From Fulvivirga marina (GTDB lineage: Bacteria > Bacteroidota > Bacteroidia > Cytophagales > Cyclobacteriaceae): 64,000 bases of DNA. The notes beneath the pieces were generated by a model. That model was not told the origin of the DNA and searched no databases. It saw only the letters and a list, made by a program, of their open reading frames with translations. The stretch covers positions 124,001 to 188,000 of the forward strand of contig NZ_JAEUGD010000043.1 of NCBI RefSeq assembly GCF_016775155.1, in the 5' to 3' direction. Below, one piece after another: positions 51,648 to 61,120 of this stretch; the stretch's first letter is position 1, and each line of letters starts with the position of its first letter. Position numbers and translations under genes: made by a program.

Positions 51648-53561
51648 ATGTTAAAGCAGTTATTTTATTCATTGCTGATCCTCATGGTAGGTTTTTCGGC
51701 ATGCCAACCGGAAAAAGAAAAACATGAGGATGAAGAAAAGAGCTCAAAGACCATGAAAATAGACGATCCGCATAGTTATGCACGCCCGAAGGAGTCGGTT
51801 GTAAAACACCTTGACTGGAAAGCAAAAGTTAATTTTGAAGAAAAAAATATAACGGCTAAGGCGACATTGACCATTGAAAATGCTGAAGATGCTGAAAAAC
51901 TTATTCTTGATACCAAAGACCTTAAGATTGATAGCATAACCTTAGGCGATGATGAGCAGAAAGCGACCTATGACGTGGGCCAGAAAACGGATGCTATGGG
52001 TAGCCCTCTGACTATCAAAATTAAGCCTGATACTAAAAAGGTTAATGTTTACTATTCTACCTCGTCGGATGCAGAAGCTTTGCAATGGCTTTCTCCTGTT
52101 CAGACTGCAGGGAAAGATCATCCATTTTTATTTACCCAATCTCAAGCCATATTAGCCAGAAGCTGGGTGCCTATTCAGGACTCACCTGGTATTCGTTTTA
52201 CTTACAGTGCAGAGGTTGAAGTTCCAAAAGGCCTGCTGGCGCTAATGAGTGCTGCAAATCCGCAACAGAAGAACGAAAATGGTATTTATAAGTTTCAAAT
52301 GGACCAGCCGATTCCTGCCTACCTGTTGGCCCTGGCCGTAGGCCATGTTGAGTTTGCGGAAATAGGTCCGAGAACGGCCGTTTATGCTGAACCTTCAGTG
52401 ATTGATGGAGCGAAATATGAATTTGGTGAGTTAGAAGAGATGGTAACGGCTGCCGAGGAATTGTACGGACCATACCAATGGGGACGTTATGATTTACTCG
52501 TGTTACCTCCTAGTTTCCCTTTTGGAGGAATGGAAAACCCGAGGTTGACTTTCGCAACACCTACGATACTTGCAGGAGACAGATCGCTGACGTCGCTGGT
52601 TGCGCATGAACTTGCCCACTCTTGGTCCGGAAATCTTGTGACCAACGCGACCTGGAATGATTTCTGGCTTAACGAGGGTTTTACGGTATACTTTGAACAG
52701 CGCATTATGGAAAGACTGTATGGTCGTGACTATTCAGAAATGCTGGCATCTTTAGCGGCTCAGGACCTGAAAGCTGAAATTGAAGAGATGCGGAATGATA
52801 ACAATGAAATGGATACCCGTCTTAAACTTGAGTTGGAAGGCAGAAACCCGGATGAAGGGGTTACTTCGATCGCTTATGATAAAGGGTATTTGTTTTTAAG
52901 ATACCTGGAAGAGCAGGTCGGAAGAGAAAAGTTTGATACCTTTTTGAAAGATTACTTCAGTAAAAACGCTTTCGAGGTAATGACTACTGAAGAGTTTATA
53001 AAGCAGCTACAAATAAATCTTCTGGATAAGGAAAGAGTAAACATCGGTAAAGTGAAGATAGAGGAGTGGATCTATAAGCCGGGGCTTCCTGAAGATGCTC
53101 CCGTGCCTCAGTCAGACAAGTTTGCCAATGTGGACAAGCAGGTTGAAAAGTTTATTAACGGAACCCCTGCTAGTGAGCTGGATACTACACAGTGGTCGTC
53201 TCATGAGTGGTTACATTTTGTCAGGGTACTACCTGTTGAACTTGATAATAACAGATTGACCGAACTAGACAAAACTTTTGGCTTTACCCAAACGGGCAAT
53301 TCAGAGGTGTTGATGGCATGGTTACTACAGGCTATTAAGCATAATTACGAACCTGCATACTCTAAACTGGAACATTTTCTAGTCAATACAGGGAGAAGGA
53401 AATTCTTAACTCCGCTCTATGGTGAACTGCTCAAGACAGAAGCAGGTAAAGAGCGTGCTATAAACATTTATGAACAAGCCAGACCCAATTATCACTTTGT
53501 AGCGACCAATACTATAGATGAAATGTTAAATTGGGAGGAACAAAGCAAAACTGAAAATTAA
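51648..53561 (+). CDS. M1-family metallopeptidase lipoprotein
   Basis: 637 residues. Lipobox in LMVGFSACQ (Cys ~19). A typical M1 fold follows: N-terminal beta domain (~50-230), the GXMEN exopeptidase motif FGGMENPRL (~290), zinc motif HELAHSW with the downstream Glu in NEGFTVYFE (~320-345), then the C-terminal helical region. The order and the C-terminal LTA4H-like helices match leukotriene-A4-hydrolase-type aminopeptidases. It probably trims peptides in the periplasm or at the outer membrane. The gene follows purM by 6 bases; the link is probably operon coincidence. Confidence 0.95.
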   Translation: MLKQLFYSLLILMVGFSACQPEKEKHEDEEKSSKTMKIDDPHSYARPKESVVKHLDWKAKVNFEEKNITAKATLTIENAEDAEKLILDTKDLKIDSITLGDDEQKATYDVGQKTDAMGSPLTIKIKPDTKKVNVYYSTSSDAEALQWLSPVQTAGKDHPFLFTQSQAILARSWVPIQDSPGIRFTYSAEVEVPKGLLALMSAANPQQKNENGIYKFQMDQPIPAYLLALAVGHVEFAEIGPRTAVYAEPSVIDGAKYEFGELEEMVTAAEELYGPYQWGRYDLLVLPPSFPFGGMENPRLTFATPTILAGDRSLTSLVAHELAHSWSGNLVTNATWNDFWLNEGFTVYFEQRIMERLYGRDYSEMLASLAAQDLKAEIEEMRNDNNEMDTRLKLELEGRNPDEGVTSIAYDKGYLFLRYLEEQVGREKFDTFLKDYFSKNAFEVMTTEEFIKQLQINLLDKERVNIGKVKIEEWIYKPGLPEDAPVPQSDKFANVDKQVEKFINGTPASELDTTQWSSHEWLHFVRVLPVELDNNRLTELDKTFGFTQTGNSEVLMAWLLQAIKHNYEPAYSKLEHFLVNTGRRKFLTPLYGELLKTEAGKERAINIYEQARPNYHFVATNTIDEMLNWEEQSKTEN

Positions 53562-53650
53562 TGGCTAAAGTAACCTAAAAGGTTATCAGGTAAATACCAA
53601 TGGTGGCCTCTTATGAAACTATGAGGCTGCTTTGCAAGCATAATATTATA

Positions 53651-53680
53651 CAGGAGAAATCTTTTAACCGGTTTCTCCTG
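53651..53680 (+). terminator. Probable terminator after purM-M1 peptidase operon
   Basis: Stem CAGGAGAAA / TTTCTCCTG with a 12-base loop, followed by a pyrimidine-rich stretch. A smaller hairpin (GCCTC...GAGGC) precedes it. The T run is weak. Confidence 0.5.
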
Positions 53681-53734
53681 TCTCTTCCCTCCTATTTTAA
53701 AACTACATACAGCCAATTTTAGAAAGTAAATTTT

Positions 53735-53758
53735 ATGGTTCTTCAGTTGCGGAACTAA
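53735..53758. promoter_or_regulatory. Inverted-repeat operator at the GbsR/MarR gene promoter
   Basis: ATGGTTCT, 8 bases, GGAACTAA. Half-site and 8-8-8 spacing match the perfect palindrome at 54270-54293 before the efflux genes. It covers the -33 TTG (53747-53749) of the promoter whose -7 is TAGTTTTG at 53769-53776, so binding would block transcription. Confidence 0.65.
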
Positions 53759-53776
53759 AAAAACTTATTAGTTTTG
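53746..53776 (+). promoter_or_regulatory. Promoter of the GbsR/MarR regulator gene
   Basis: GTTG at 53746-53749, exactly 19 bases, then TAGTTTTG at 53769-53776; the ATG is 21 bases further. The spacing equals that of the tRNA-Phe promoter. Confidence 0.65.
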
Positions 53777-53797
53777 TATAAACTATAAAAAGTACCT

Positions 53798-54256
53798 ATG
53801 CTAAGTGATGAGCAAAAACTGTTGGTAGAGAAGATCGGCTTGATGCTGGAGTCAGAAGGCCTTTCCCCAGCGGTGTCAAGGGTATTGGGGCTTTTATTAG
53901 TAAGTGATAAAGTTGAGTTGACTTTTGATGAGATAAGAGAAACCTTAAACTTGAGCAAAAGTGCAACAAGTAATGCTCTCAACATTGCTATAAAACTGAA
54001 CAGGGCCGAATATATTACTAAACCCGGAGACAGAAAGCGTTATTTTAAATCGAAGATTGAACTTTGGAGAGAACATGTTATGGATGGCTTTTGTAAAAAA
54101 TGCAGCTGGTCCAAAATGTTCGAGGAAGTGCTTAAACACCGCACTAAGGAAACCAAAGACTTTAATAAGGCTATCAAAGACCTTGTCAATTTTTTAGAGT
54201 ACATGGGGAAAGAGTTGCCCAAGCTATATAAAGAATGGGAAAGTAAAACCAAATAA
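53798..54256 (+). CDS. GbsR/MarR-family transcriptional regulator of the RND pump
   Basis: 152 residues. A winged-helix MarR/GbsR domain: GLMLESEGLSPAVSRVLGLLL leading into the HTH LTFDEIRETLNLSKSATSNALNIAIKLNRAEYITKPGDRKRYFK (~48-92), then a helical dimerisation tail. Bacteroidota GbsR-like proteins often sit directly before MFP/RND operons and repress them. Here the same inverted repeat precedes both this gene and the pump operon, so autoregulation plus pump repression is likely. The inducing ligand is unknown. Confidence 0.85.
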   Translation: MLSDEQKLLVEKIGLMLESEGLSPAVSRVLGLLLVSDKVELTFDEIRETLNLSKSATSNALNIAIKLNRAEYITKPGDRKRYFKSKIELWREHVMDGFCKKCSWSKMFEEVLKHRTKETKDFNKAIKDLVNFLEYMGKELPKLYKEWESKTK

Positions 54257-54269
54257 TTTTTTTCTCGTA

Positions 54270-54293
54270 TTAGTTCTTTAAATACAGAACTAA
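54270..54293. promoter_or_regulatory. Perfect inverted-repeat operator before the RND operon
   Basis: TTAGTTCT, 8 bases, AGAACTAA: a perfect 8-8-8 palindrome, 45 bases before the adaptor ATG. It shares its half-site with the one at 53735-53758. Confidence 0.72.
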
Positions 54294-54337
54294 CTAGTAA
54301 TAACAGGAGGTTAAAAATAAAAAAAATCACGCAAGTA

Positions 54338-55507
54338 ATGAAGAGAAAATTTATTTATGGAGCCATTATTTCGTCAGTAGTATTTGCATCATGTGCAAAG
54401 CAGCAACAGCAGGCTCAGGGACCATCCGGACCACCACCGTTTCCTGTAAGTGCTGTTTCGAAGCAAGACGTTACTTCATATACAAATTATGCAGCAAGCA
54501 TTGAAGGGGAGCAAAATGTTGAAATCAGGCCAAAGATTGACGGGTTTATAGAAGAAATTTATGTACAGGAAGGTGATTGGGTCAAGGCAGGGCAACTACT
54601 TTTCAAGATTAATGCAGATCAACTCGAGCAGCAGTCTAATGCTGCCAAAGCAACTATTACAGCAGCTGAGGCAAATGTGGAGGCGGCGCAGCTGGAAGTT
54701 GAAAAGCTTAAGCCGTTGGTTGAAAAGAATATTGTGAGTCAGAAACAATTAGCAACAGCCGAAAGCAATTTATCAGCAGCCAAAGCAGCTTTATATCAGG
54801 CGACTGCCAACTATAATAACAGCAGAGAAAATCTGGGTTATGCGTACCTAAAAAGTCCGGTGTCGGGAGTGTTGGGAAGTATCCCTTATAAAGTAGGAGC
54901 TCTGGTAGGACGTAACGAAGTTCAGCCATTAACCACTGTAGCAGATATCAGTAGCGTAAGGGCTTACTTTTCTCTTAATGAAAAACAGTTGCTTGCCATC
55001 AACAGGCAGTTTAAATCTGATAAGAACAAAAGTCTGATAGATGAGTTGCCGGAAGTTTCGCTTGTGTTGATAGACGGATCAGAATATGAGTATAAAGGCG
55101 AAATTAAAACCATAAATGGGCTGATCAATACACGTACAGGTAGTACTCAATTACAGGCTACTTTTCCCAACCCGGACTTTTTGCTAAGAAGTGGCAGCAG
55201 CGGGGAAATTAGGTTTCCGGTTGTTCATAAAAGTGTTTTCAGGATTCCTCAAAATGCAACTTTCGAACTACAAAATAAGAAGTTAATCTATGTAGTTGGA
55301 GAAGATAATAAGGTTAAACCTACACCAGTGGAAGTTGTGACAAGTGTTGAGAAAGATTTTATAGTTAAGTCTGGTTTAGAGGAAGGGGACAGGATTGTTA
55401 TAGCAGGAGCCAACAAACTTAAAGATGGTATGCAGATAACGCCTCAAGGTGAAAATGTGGCTGGCGCCTCTTCACCTTCAACTGCATCAGTGGCCTCAGG
55501 AAAATAA
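54338..55507 (+). CDS. RND efflux periplasmic adaptor (membrane-fusion) lipoprotein
   Basis: 389 residues. Lipobox in VVFASCAKQ (Cys ~19), then a Gln/Pro-rich linker. The HlyD/AcrA pattern follows: a lipoyl-like half IRPKIDGFIEEIYVQEGDWVKAGQLLFKI (~60-88), an alpha-hairpin (~90-165), the second lipoyl half YLKSPVSGVLGSIPYKVGALV, the beta-barrel domain and the membrane-proximal domain. It bridges the inner-membrane RND pump and the outer-membrane channel. It is the first gene of a three-gene pump operon. Confidence 0.95.
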   Translation: MKRKFIYGAIISSVVFASCAKQQQQAQGPSGPPPFPVSAVSKQDVTSYTNYAASIEGEQNVEIRPKIDGFIEEIYVQEGDWVKAGQLLFKINADQLEQQSNAAKATITAAEANVEAAQLEVEKLKPLVEKNIVSQKQLATAESNLSAAKAALYQATANYNNSRENLGYAYLKSPVSGVLGSIPYKVGALVGRNEVQPLTTVADISSVRAYFSLNEKQLLAINRQFKSDKNKSLIDELPEVSLVLIDGSEYEYKGEIKTINGLINTRTGSTQLQATFPNPDFLLRSGSSGEIRFPVVHKSVFRIPQNATFELQNKKLIYVVGEDNKVKPTPVEVVTSVEKDFIVKSGLEEGDRIVIAGANKLKDGMQITPQGENVAGASSPSTASVASGK

Positions 55508-55545
55508 TAGGCTGCATCTAAAACATAGTTTAATAAAACGATATC

Positions 55546-58500
55546 ATGTTAAAGAAATTTATAGAACGTCCCGTACTTTCTACAGTGATCTCTATTCTTA
55601 TAACTATAATAGGGGTTCTGGGCTTAACGTCATTGCCCATAGAGCAATATCCGGAAATAGCTCCTCCCACGGTTCAGGTGCAGGCGATATATACTGGGGC
55701 TAATGCAGAAACAGTATTAAATAGTGTGGTCATTCCCTTGGAGGAGGAGATCAATGGAGTGGAGGGGATGACCTATATGACTTCAACAGCCAGTAATGAT
55801 GGAGCCGCCAATATCAGTGTTTATTTTGAGCTGGGTACTGACCCTGATATTGCTGCTGTGAACGTTCAAAACAGAGTAGCCAAGGCTAATAGCAAACTAC
55901 CTCAAGCGGTGTTGCAAACGGGTGTTACCACACAAAAGAGCCAAACCAGTGCTTTAATGTTTTTCTCCTTGTTTTCAGGTAATGATAATTACGATGAAAC
56001 TTTCGTGGAAAACTATGCCAGAATAAACCTGGTGCCCCAATTACAAAGGATCAAAGGGGTTGGTCAGGTAACTGTATTCGGATCCAAGGATTACTCCATG
56101 AGAATTTGGATTAAGCCTGAAAAGATGGCAGCCTACAAGCTAATGCCTTCGGATATCCAGAATGCTTTGCGAGAGCAGAATATTGAAGCAGCTCCGGGTA
56201 AGTTTGGAGAGAATGCCGAAGGTATATACGAATACGCCATCAGGTATAAAGGGCGGCTTTCAGAGGCTGTAGATTATGAAAATATCATCATCAAATCAAT
56301 AGGGAATGGTAACTATTTGCGCCTTAAAGATGTAGCAGATGTAGAGCTGGGAGCTTTTAACTATGGAACTAAAAATATAGCCATGGGTAACCAGGGCGTT
56401 GCCGTAGGTATATTCCAAACTTCCGGGTCTAACGCTCAGGAGATCATTAAGCAGATAGAATCTGTGCTCTCGGAAAACAAAGCTACTTTTCCCGAAGGTT
56501 TGGATTATGTAATTCCTTATAACACTAAAGACTTTCTGGATGCTTCCATTGATCATGTTATCCAAACATTAGTGGAAGCTTTCATCCTGGTGTTTATAGT
56601 GGTCTTTATTTTCCTGCAAGACTTCAGGTCAACATTGATCCCTGCCATAGCTGTTCCGGTAGCTATCATAGGTACATTCTTCTTCCTTCAGCTGTTTGGC
56701 TTCTCTATCAACATGCTGACCCTGTTTGCCTTAATACTTGCTATTGGTATTGTGGTGGATGATGCCATTGTGGTGGTAGAGGCAGTACACGCTAAACTTG
56801 ATGAAGGAGCAAAATCTGCCAAAAAAGCAACCCTTTCGGCGATGAGTGAGATTACCGGTGCAGTGATCTCTATTACATTGGTTATGTCGGCCGTATTCAT
56901 ACCGGTTTCGTTTTTAAAAGGTCCTGCAGGTGTATTCTACCAGCAGTTTGCCCTTACTCTGGCTATCGCCATTGTGATCTCGGCGGTTAATGCCCTTACC
57001 TTAAGCCCTGCACTATGTGCATTGCTGTTGAAGCCGCACGACCCGTCAGAAACACATAAGAAGGGAGTTAAAGCAAGGCTGTTTGGTGCTTTCAACTCGG
57101 CTTTTAATGCCGTAACCGACAAGTATATTCATTCCTTAAGATTTCTTGTAAAAAGAAAGGCAGTGGCTATAGTTGGTCTCCTGGTATTTGTGGCTATTTC
57201 CGTTGTGCTTTTCAGGTCTACCCCATCAGGGTTTATTCCTAATGAGGATCGCGGGATAATCTTTGCCGATGTGACAATGCCTGCTGGCACCACACTGGAG
57301 CGGACAGAGGAAGTGGTTAGAGAGTTAGACTCAATTTATGCATCCATGGATATCCTGGATGCCAGGATGAATATTGTGGGATTCAGTTTGCTGAACAGGG
57401 TAAATGGAGGTTCCTACGCATTCTCTGTAGTTAGTCTTAGGGACTGGGATGAAAGAAAAGGCGAGGGGGAATCAGTGCAGGCGGTTGTAGGTCAACTTTT
57501 TGCAAGAACGGCACATTTTAAAGATGCAAGAGTGCTATTCTTTACTCCTCCTAGTGTTCAGGGTTTTGGTAATGCTGACGGTTTTGAAATGAGGTTGCAA
57601 AATAAAGGAACGGCGAGCTGGCATGAATTGGCAGGTACAATGGGGCAGTTCCTGGGGGCTCTGAATGCAAGACCTGAGGTGCAATATGCGCTTTCATCTT
57701 TCAACCCTAACTTCCCGCAGTTTAAAATGGACATCAATGTCGAAAAGACTAAGGAGGCAGGACTGTCAGTGAATGAGATCATCAATACGCTTCAAGGCTA
57801 TTATGGTGGTTTGTACACTACGGATTTCAACAGGTTTGGAAAGCAGTACCGCGTTATGGTGCAGGCTAAACCTGAGGATAGGGCTACAGCAGAGTCTTTG
57901 GATGGCGTATATGTAACTAACACTCAGGGCGAGCTGGTGGCTATAAGTGAGTTTGTGGATATCGAAAGGGTTTATGGGCCCGAGGTTGTAAGCAGGTTTA
58001 ATATGCTTAATGCTGTTACCATCAATGGTAAGTCTAATCCTGGTTATAGTTCAGGAGATGCCGTAAGTGCCATTAGAGAAGTAGCAGCTCAGACTTTACC
58101 TAACGATTACACTTTTGAGTTTTCAGGTATCACGCGTGAAGAAGTTAAAACCGGAGATCAGGCGATACTTATCTTTTTGCTTAGTCTTGTTTTTGTTTAC
58201 TTTCTTCTAAGTGCTCAATATGAGAGTTACATATTACCTCTTTCGGTCATTGCCTCACTTCCTGTAGGTGTGGCCGGTGCTATTGCGTTTGTGAACCTAG
58301 CTGGCCTTGATAACAACATTTATTTTCAGGTAGCTCTTATCATGTTGATTGGTTTGCTGGCAAAGAATGCCATTTTGATCGTAGAGTATGCCATACAGAG
58401 AAGAAGAGCAGGAATGAGTTTGGTTGCTTCCGCTATTGATGGTGCCAAAGCCAGGTTGAGGCCAATCCTAATGACTTCATTTGCCTTTATTCTCGGGCTT

Positions 58501-58737
58501 ATGCCACTGGCACTTTCTTCAGGTGTTGGAGCTGTGGGTAATCGTTCTATCGGTATGGGAGCGGTAGGCGGTATGCTCATAGGTACTATTTTCGGAGTAT
58601 TTGTAATACCTGTATTGTTTATCATTTTCCAGGGGTTACAGGAAAAGGTAAGTGGAAAAGTAATACATGAAGATGATGCCGAAACCTACATGCACAATGG
58701 CTACCAAAAGCAATCACTAGCAGCATTGACTGAATAA
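55546..58737 (+). CDS. RND efflux inner-membrane pump (AcrB/HAE1 type)
   Basis: 1063 residues, full length. Twelve transmembrane helices in the usual 1+5+1+5 pattern with two large periplasmic loops. FIERPVLSTVISILITIIGV at the start is typical. TM4 holds the proton-relay Asp-Asp in IGIVVDDAIVVVEAV (~403-418), and the matching Lys is in LLAKNAILIVEYA (~940). Exports small hydrophobic compounds by proton antiport; substrates cannot be read from sequence. It begins 38 bp after the adaptor and ends 16 bp before the outer-membrane component. Confidence 0.97.
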   Translation: MLKKFIERPVLSTVISILITIIGVLGLTSLPIEQYPEIAPPTVQVQAIYTGANAETVLNSVVIPLEEEINGVEGMTYMTSTASNDGAANISVYFELGTDPDIAAVNVQNRVAKANSKLPQAVLQTGVTTQKSQTSALMFFSLFSGNDNYDETFVENYARINLVPQLQRIKGVGQVTVFGSKDYSMRIWIKPEKMAAYKLMPSDIQNALREQNIEAAPGKFGENAEGIYEYAIRYKGRLSEAVDYENIIIKSIGNGNYLRLKDVADVELGAFNYGTKNIAMGNQGVAVGIFQTSGSNAQEIIKQIESVLSENKATFPEGLDYVIPYNTKDFLDASIDHVIQTLVEAFILVFIVVFIFLQDFRSTLIPAIAVPVAIIGTFFFLQLFGFSINMLTLFALILAIGIVVDDAIVVVEAVHAKLDEGAKSAKKATLSAMSEITGAVISITLVMSAVFIPVSFLKGPAGVFYQQFALTLAIAIVISAVNALTLSPALCALLLKPHDPSETHKKGVKARLFGAFNSAFNAVTDKYIHSLRFLVKRKAVAIVGLLVFVAISVVLFRSTPSGFIPNEDRGIIFADVTMPAGTTLERTEEVVRELDSIYASMDILDARMNIVGFSLLNRVNGGSYAFSVVSLRDWDERKGEGESVQAVVGQLFARTAHFKDARVLFFTPPSVQGFGNADGFEMRLQNKGTASWHELAGTMGQFLGALNARPEVQYALSSFNPNFPQFKMDINVEKTKEAGLSVNEIINTLQGYYGGLYTTDFNRFGKQYRVMVQAKPEDRATAESLDGVYVTNTQGELVAISEFVDIERVYGPEVVSRFNMLNAVTINGKSNPGYSSGDAVSAIREVAAQTLPNDYTFEFSGITREEVKTGDQAILIFLLSLVFVYFLLSAQYESYILPLSVIASLPVGVAGAIAFVNLAGLDNNIYFQVALIMLIGLLAKNAILIVEYAIQRRRAGMSLVASAIDGAKARLRPILMTSFAFILGLMPLALSSGVGAVGNRSIGMGAVGGMLIGTIFGVFVIPVLFIIFQGLQEKVSGKVIHEDDAETYMHNGYQKQSLAALTE

Positions 58738-58753
58738 TCTTTAAAAGGAAAAA

Positions 58754-60163
58754 ATGCAAATAAGAAATATATATACGGGGTTGTCGGGACTGGTATTGGC
58801 AGTTATTTTATCGTCCTGCCTCGCCACCAAAAATTATAATCGTTCTGAAATAGAAATAGAGGGGTTGTATAAGAATTTTACAGCAACAGATTCGACAACC
58901 CTTGCCAATATTCCATGGCAGGACCTGTTTCCAGATGAATACCTCAATAAGCTTATTGGTGATGTCCTTGCCAATAATCAGGATATAGGGATAGCAGCGC
59001 AAAGGATAGTCGCAGCACGGGCTTACTTCAAACAGAAGAAACTTGAATTCCTGCCCTCCGTTGGTGTTGGAGCAAGCGTTACTCATCAGGAATTGGCGGA
59101 GAATAGTCAGTTTGGATCCTTTTTTAATGGGAGTATAGATCAGTATCAACTGGCAGCAGACCTTTCATGGGAAGCTGACATATGGGGTAAGATAAGAAGC
59201 AACAAAAGAGCCTACTATGCGGCTTATATGCAAAGTGAGGCGGCATACCGGGTGGTGCAGACTAAGCTGATTGCTTCTGTAGCCAGTACTTATTATCAGT
59301 TATTGGCCTTGGATGCTCAATTGATAGTAGCGGAAGAAACTGTAGAAAACCGAACCTTAAGTCTTGAAACTATGAAGAGTCTTAAGGAGGCAGGAAAACA
59401 AACAGAGGTTTCGGTTAAGCAGAGTGAGGCTCAGCTATATGGTGCTCAAATTCTTGAAACAGACCTTAAAAAGCAGATCCAAATAGTTGAAAACACACTT
59501 TCTCTGTTGTTGGGAGAAGTTCCGCAGGAGATAGAGCGTGGGGAGCTTGAAGAGCAAGAGCTAGATGTCGATATCAACGTTGGGCTTCCTGCTCAGCTGA
59601 TGCGTAACAGGCCTGATATTATAGAAGCAGAGTATGGTCTTGTGCAGGCGTTTGAATTAACCAATGTTGCTCGTACACAATTCTACCCTTCGCTGACACT
59701 TTCTGCAACCGGTGGTTTTCAAAGTATAGAATTTGATAACTGGTTCGATACGGGTTCTCTGTTTGCAACCATAGTTGGAGGTTTGACACAACCAATTTTT
59801 AATCAGGGGAAGATCAAAGCTCAATATAAAATATCACAGGCAGAACAGGAACAGGCTTTGCTGAACTTTAGAAAGTCGGTTTTAAATGCAGGTCGTGAGG
59901 TAAGTAATGCCATGGTGACTATTACTGCAGAAAGTGAGAAGTATGACTTAAGACTGAAGCAGCGTGATGCATTGAGTGAAGCTGTAACCTATTCAGAGGA
60001 GTTGCTTATCAATGGTTATGCGAGCTACCTTGAGGTATTGACAGCAAAGGATAATGAACTATCTGCAGAATTGAACCTGATAGATACTCAATATAAAAAG
60101 CTTACTGCCATAGTTGACCTTTATCAGGCATTGGGTGGTGGATGGAAGCAGGTTGATTTGTAG
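58754..60163 (+). CDS. Outer-membrane efflux channel (OprM/NodT family), lipoprotein
   Basis: 469 residues. Lipobox in VILSSCLATKNY (Cys ~22). The OEP fold has two repeats: WQDLFPDEYLNKLIGDVLANNQDIGIAAQRIVAARA (~55-90) and the second, LRNRPDIIEAE-type motif LMRNRPDIIEAEYGLVQAF near 285. TolC-like trimer that completes the tripartite pump. Third gene of the operon, followed by an inverted repeat and then a TetR gene. Confidence 0.95.
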   Translation: MQIRNIYTGLSGLVLAVILSSCLATKNYNRSEIEIEGLYKNFTATDSTTLANIPWQDLFPDEYLNKLIGDVLANNQDIGIAAQRIVAARAYFKQKKLEFLPSVGVGASVTHQELAENSQFGSFFNGSIDQYQLAADLSWEADIWGKIRSNKRAYYAAYMQSEAAYRVVQTKLIASVASTYYQLLALDAQLIVAEETVENRTLSLETMKSLKEAGKQTEVSVKQSEAQLYGAQILETDLKKQIQIVENTLSLLLGEVPQEIERGELEEQELDVDINVGLPAQLMRNRPDIIEAEYGLVQAFELTNVARTQFYPSLTLSATGGFQSIEFDNWFDTGSLFATIVGGLTQPIFNQGKIKAQYKISQAEQEQALLNFRKSVLNAGREVSNAMVTITAESEKYDLRLKQRDALSEAVTYSEELLINGYASYLEVLTAKDNELSAELNLIDTQYKKLTAIVDLYQALGGGWKQVDL

Positions 60164-60170
60164 TATGAGT

Positions 60171-60202
60171 AGGCACTGATGGAGTATATCTCCACAGTGC
60201 CT
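60171..60202 (+). terminator. Inverted repeat between the RND operon and the TetR gene
   Basis: AGGCACTG-a-TGGAG, 5-base loop, CTCCA-CAGTGCCT: 13 paired bases with a single bulged A, followed by TTTAATG. Probably a terminator, since it lies 8 bases after the stop; a TetR operator is the alternative. Confidence 0.55.
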
Positions 60203-60222
60203 TTAATGTTAATGGATTAAAA

Positions 60223-60852
60223 ATGAAGGCGGTTATTGAAAAGGTGGCTTTTGAGCTTTTCTTAAAGCATGGCCCCAAGCGTGTGACGATTGATGATATA
60301 GTGGCAGCTACGCCTGTATCAAGAAAGCATTTCTATGATCTTTATCTAAATAAAGAACAGCTGATTCGTGCTATGACGCAACGATTTCTGGATAATGCTA
60401 AACTGGGGATCAGCAGAGCTGCGAGTAAGAAGGACTGTGCTCTGGTATCCCTGGTTAGTGTACAACACCACTTTTTTAAGCATATCAGAAAATTGAGTTC
60501 ATCATTTATTTATGAAGTAAGGAAGTATTTTCCTGAGTCTGTAAGTGATTATGATAACTTTAGAGAGTACTTGGCGGAACGCATGATAACATTTGTTGAT
60601 GAATCAAGACAGCAGGGTTGGGTAGTGGCAGGTGTTAACATTTCGCAATATGTAAAGCTGCAGCTTTATTGTTTGGAGGAGATACTTTTCGGTCGATTAG
60701 ATTTAATCAACCTTGGCAGTAGTGATGAGATATCAGGATTAGGTAGTGCGATAATTTTTAATAACACCCGTGGTATTGTTAGCGGAGAAAAGATAAATGA
60801 ATATGATGAATTAATAAGTGAATTGAAAAAAGAGTATGGAAGCGTTAGTTGA
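60223..60852 (+). CDS. TetR-family transcriptional regulator
   Basis: 209 residues. The N-terminal TetR HTH is clear: VAFELFLKHGPKRVTIDDIVAATPVSRKHFYDLYLNKEQLI (residues ~6-46). The C-terminal helical ligand-binding domain is variable. Position after the RND pump operon suggests a second control layer. Its 3' end overlaps the acyl-carrier-protein gene by 17 bp, so the two are co-translated, which points instead to a link with fatty-acid or lipid metabolism. Both readings are inference. Confidence 0.9.
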   Translation: MKAVIEKVAFELFLKHGPKRVTIDDIVAATPVSRKHFYDLYLNKEQLIRAMTQRFLDNAKLGISRAASKKDCALVSLVSVQHHFFKHIRKLSSSFIYEVRKYFPESVSDYDNFREYLAERMITFVDESRQQGWVVAGVNISQYVKLQLYCLEEILFGRLDLINLGSSDEISGLGSAIIFNNTRGIVSGEKINEYDELISELKKEYGSVS

Positions 60853-61102
60853 ACATAAAGTGAAGTTACTGAGTGAAGTAAGGGATGTTTTAACAAAGGA
60901 CCTGGGGATTTTGGAGTCTGAAATTTCAATGGACTGCGATCTTTTGAAAGATCTGGGGATGGACTCTCTGGATCTGGCCGATCTTGTTTTTAGGTTGGAG
61001 GTGCGATTTACTATCCGAATTAAGGATGAAGATATGGTTGATATTAAAACCGTCGGAGATATCGTGGAATATCTTGAAAATGTTGTTAAACCCGGCTCAT
61101 AA
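60836..61102 (+). CDS. Acyl carrier protein, non-FabF-linked
   Basis: 88 residues. Four-helix ACP fold with the phosphopantetheine site DLLKDLGMDSLDLADLVFRL, Ser44. It carries an acyl chain as a thioester on the 4'-phosphopantetheine arm. It is not in a fab cluster; instead it overlaps the TetR gene by 17 bp. The start lies inside TetR. Its partner enzymes are unknown. It may be a dedicated ACP for an unusual acyl product. The stop codon sits in the loop of the following terminator. Confidence 0.88.
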   Translation: MEALVEHKVKLLSEVRDVLTKDLGILESEISMDCDLLKDLGMDSLDLADLVFRLEVRFTIRIKDEDMVDIKTVGDIVEYLENVVKPGS

Positions 61103-61112
61103 GCGAGCCGGG
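61091..61112. terminator. Bidirectional terminator overlapping the ACP stop
   Basis: Stem CCCGGCTC / GAGCCGGG with a 6-base loop that contains the ACP stop codon; A-rich before and T-rich after on the plus strand. It also lies just beyond the convergent M14 peptidase gene. Confidence 0.75.
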
Positions 61113-61120
61113 CTTTATCT

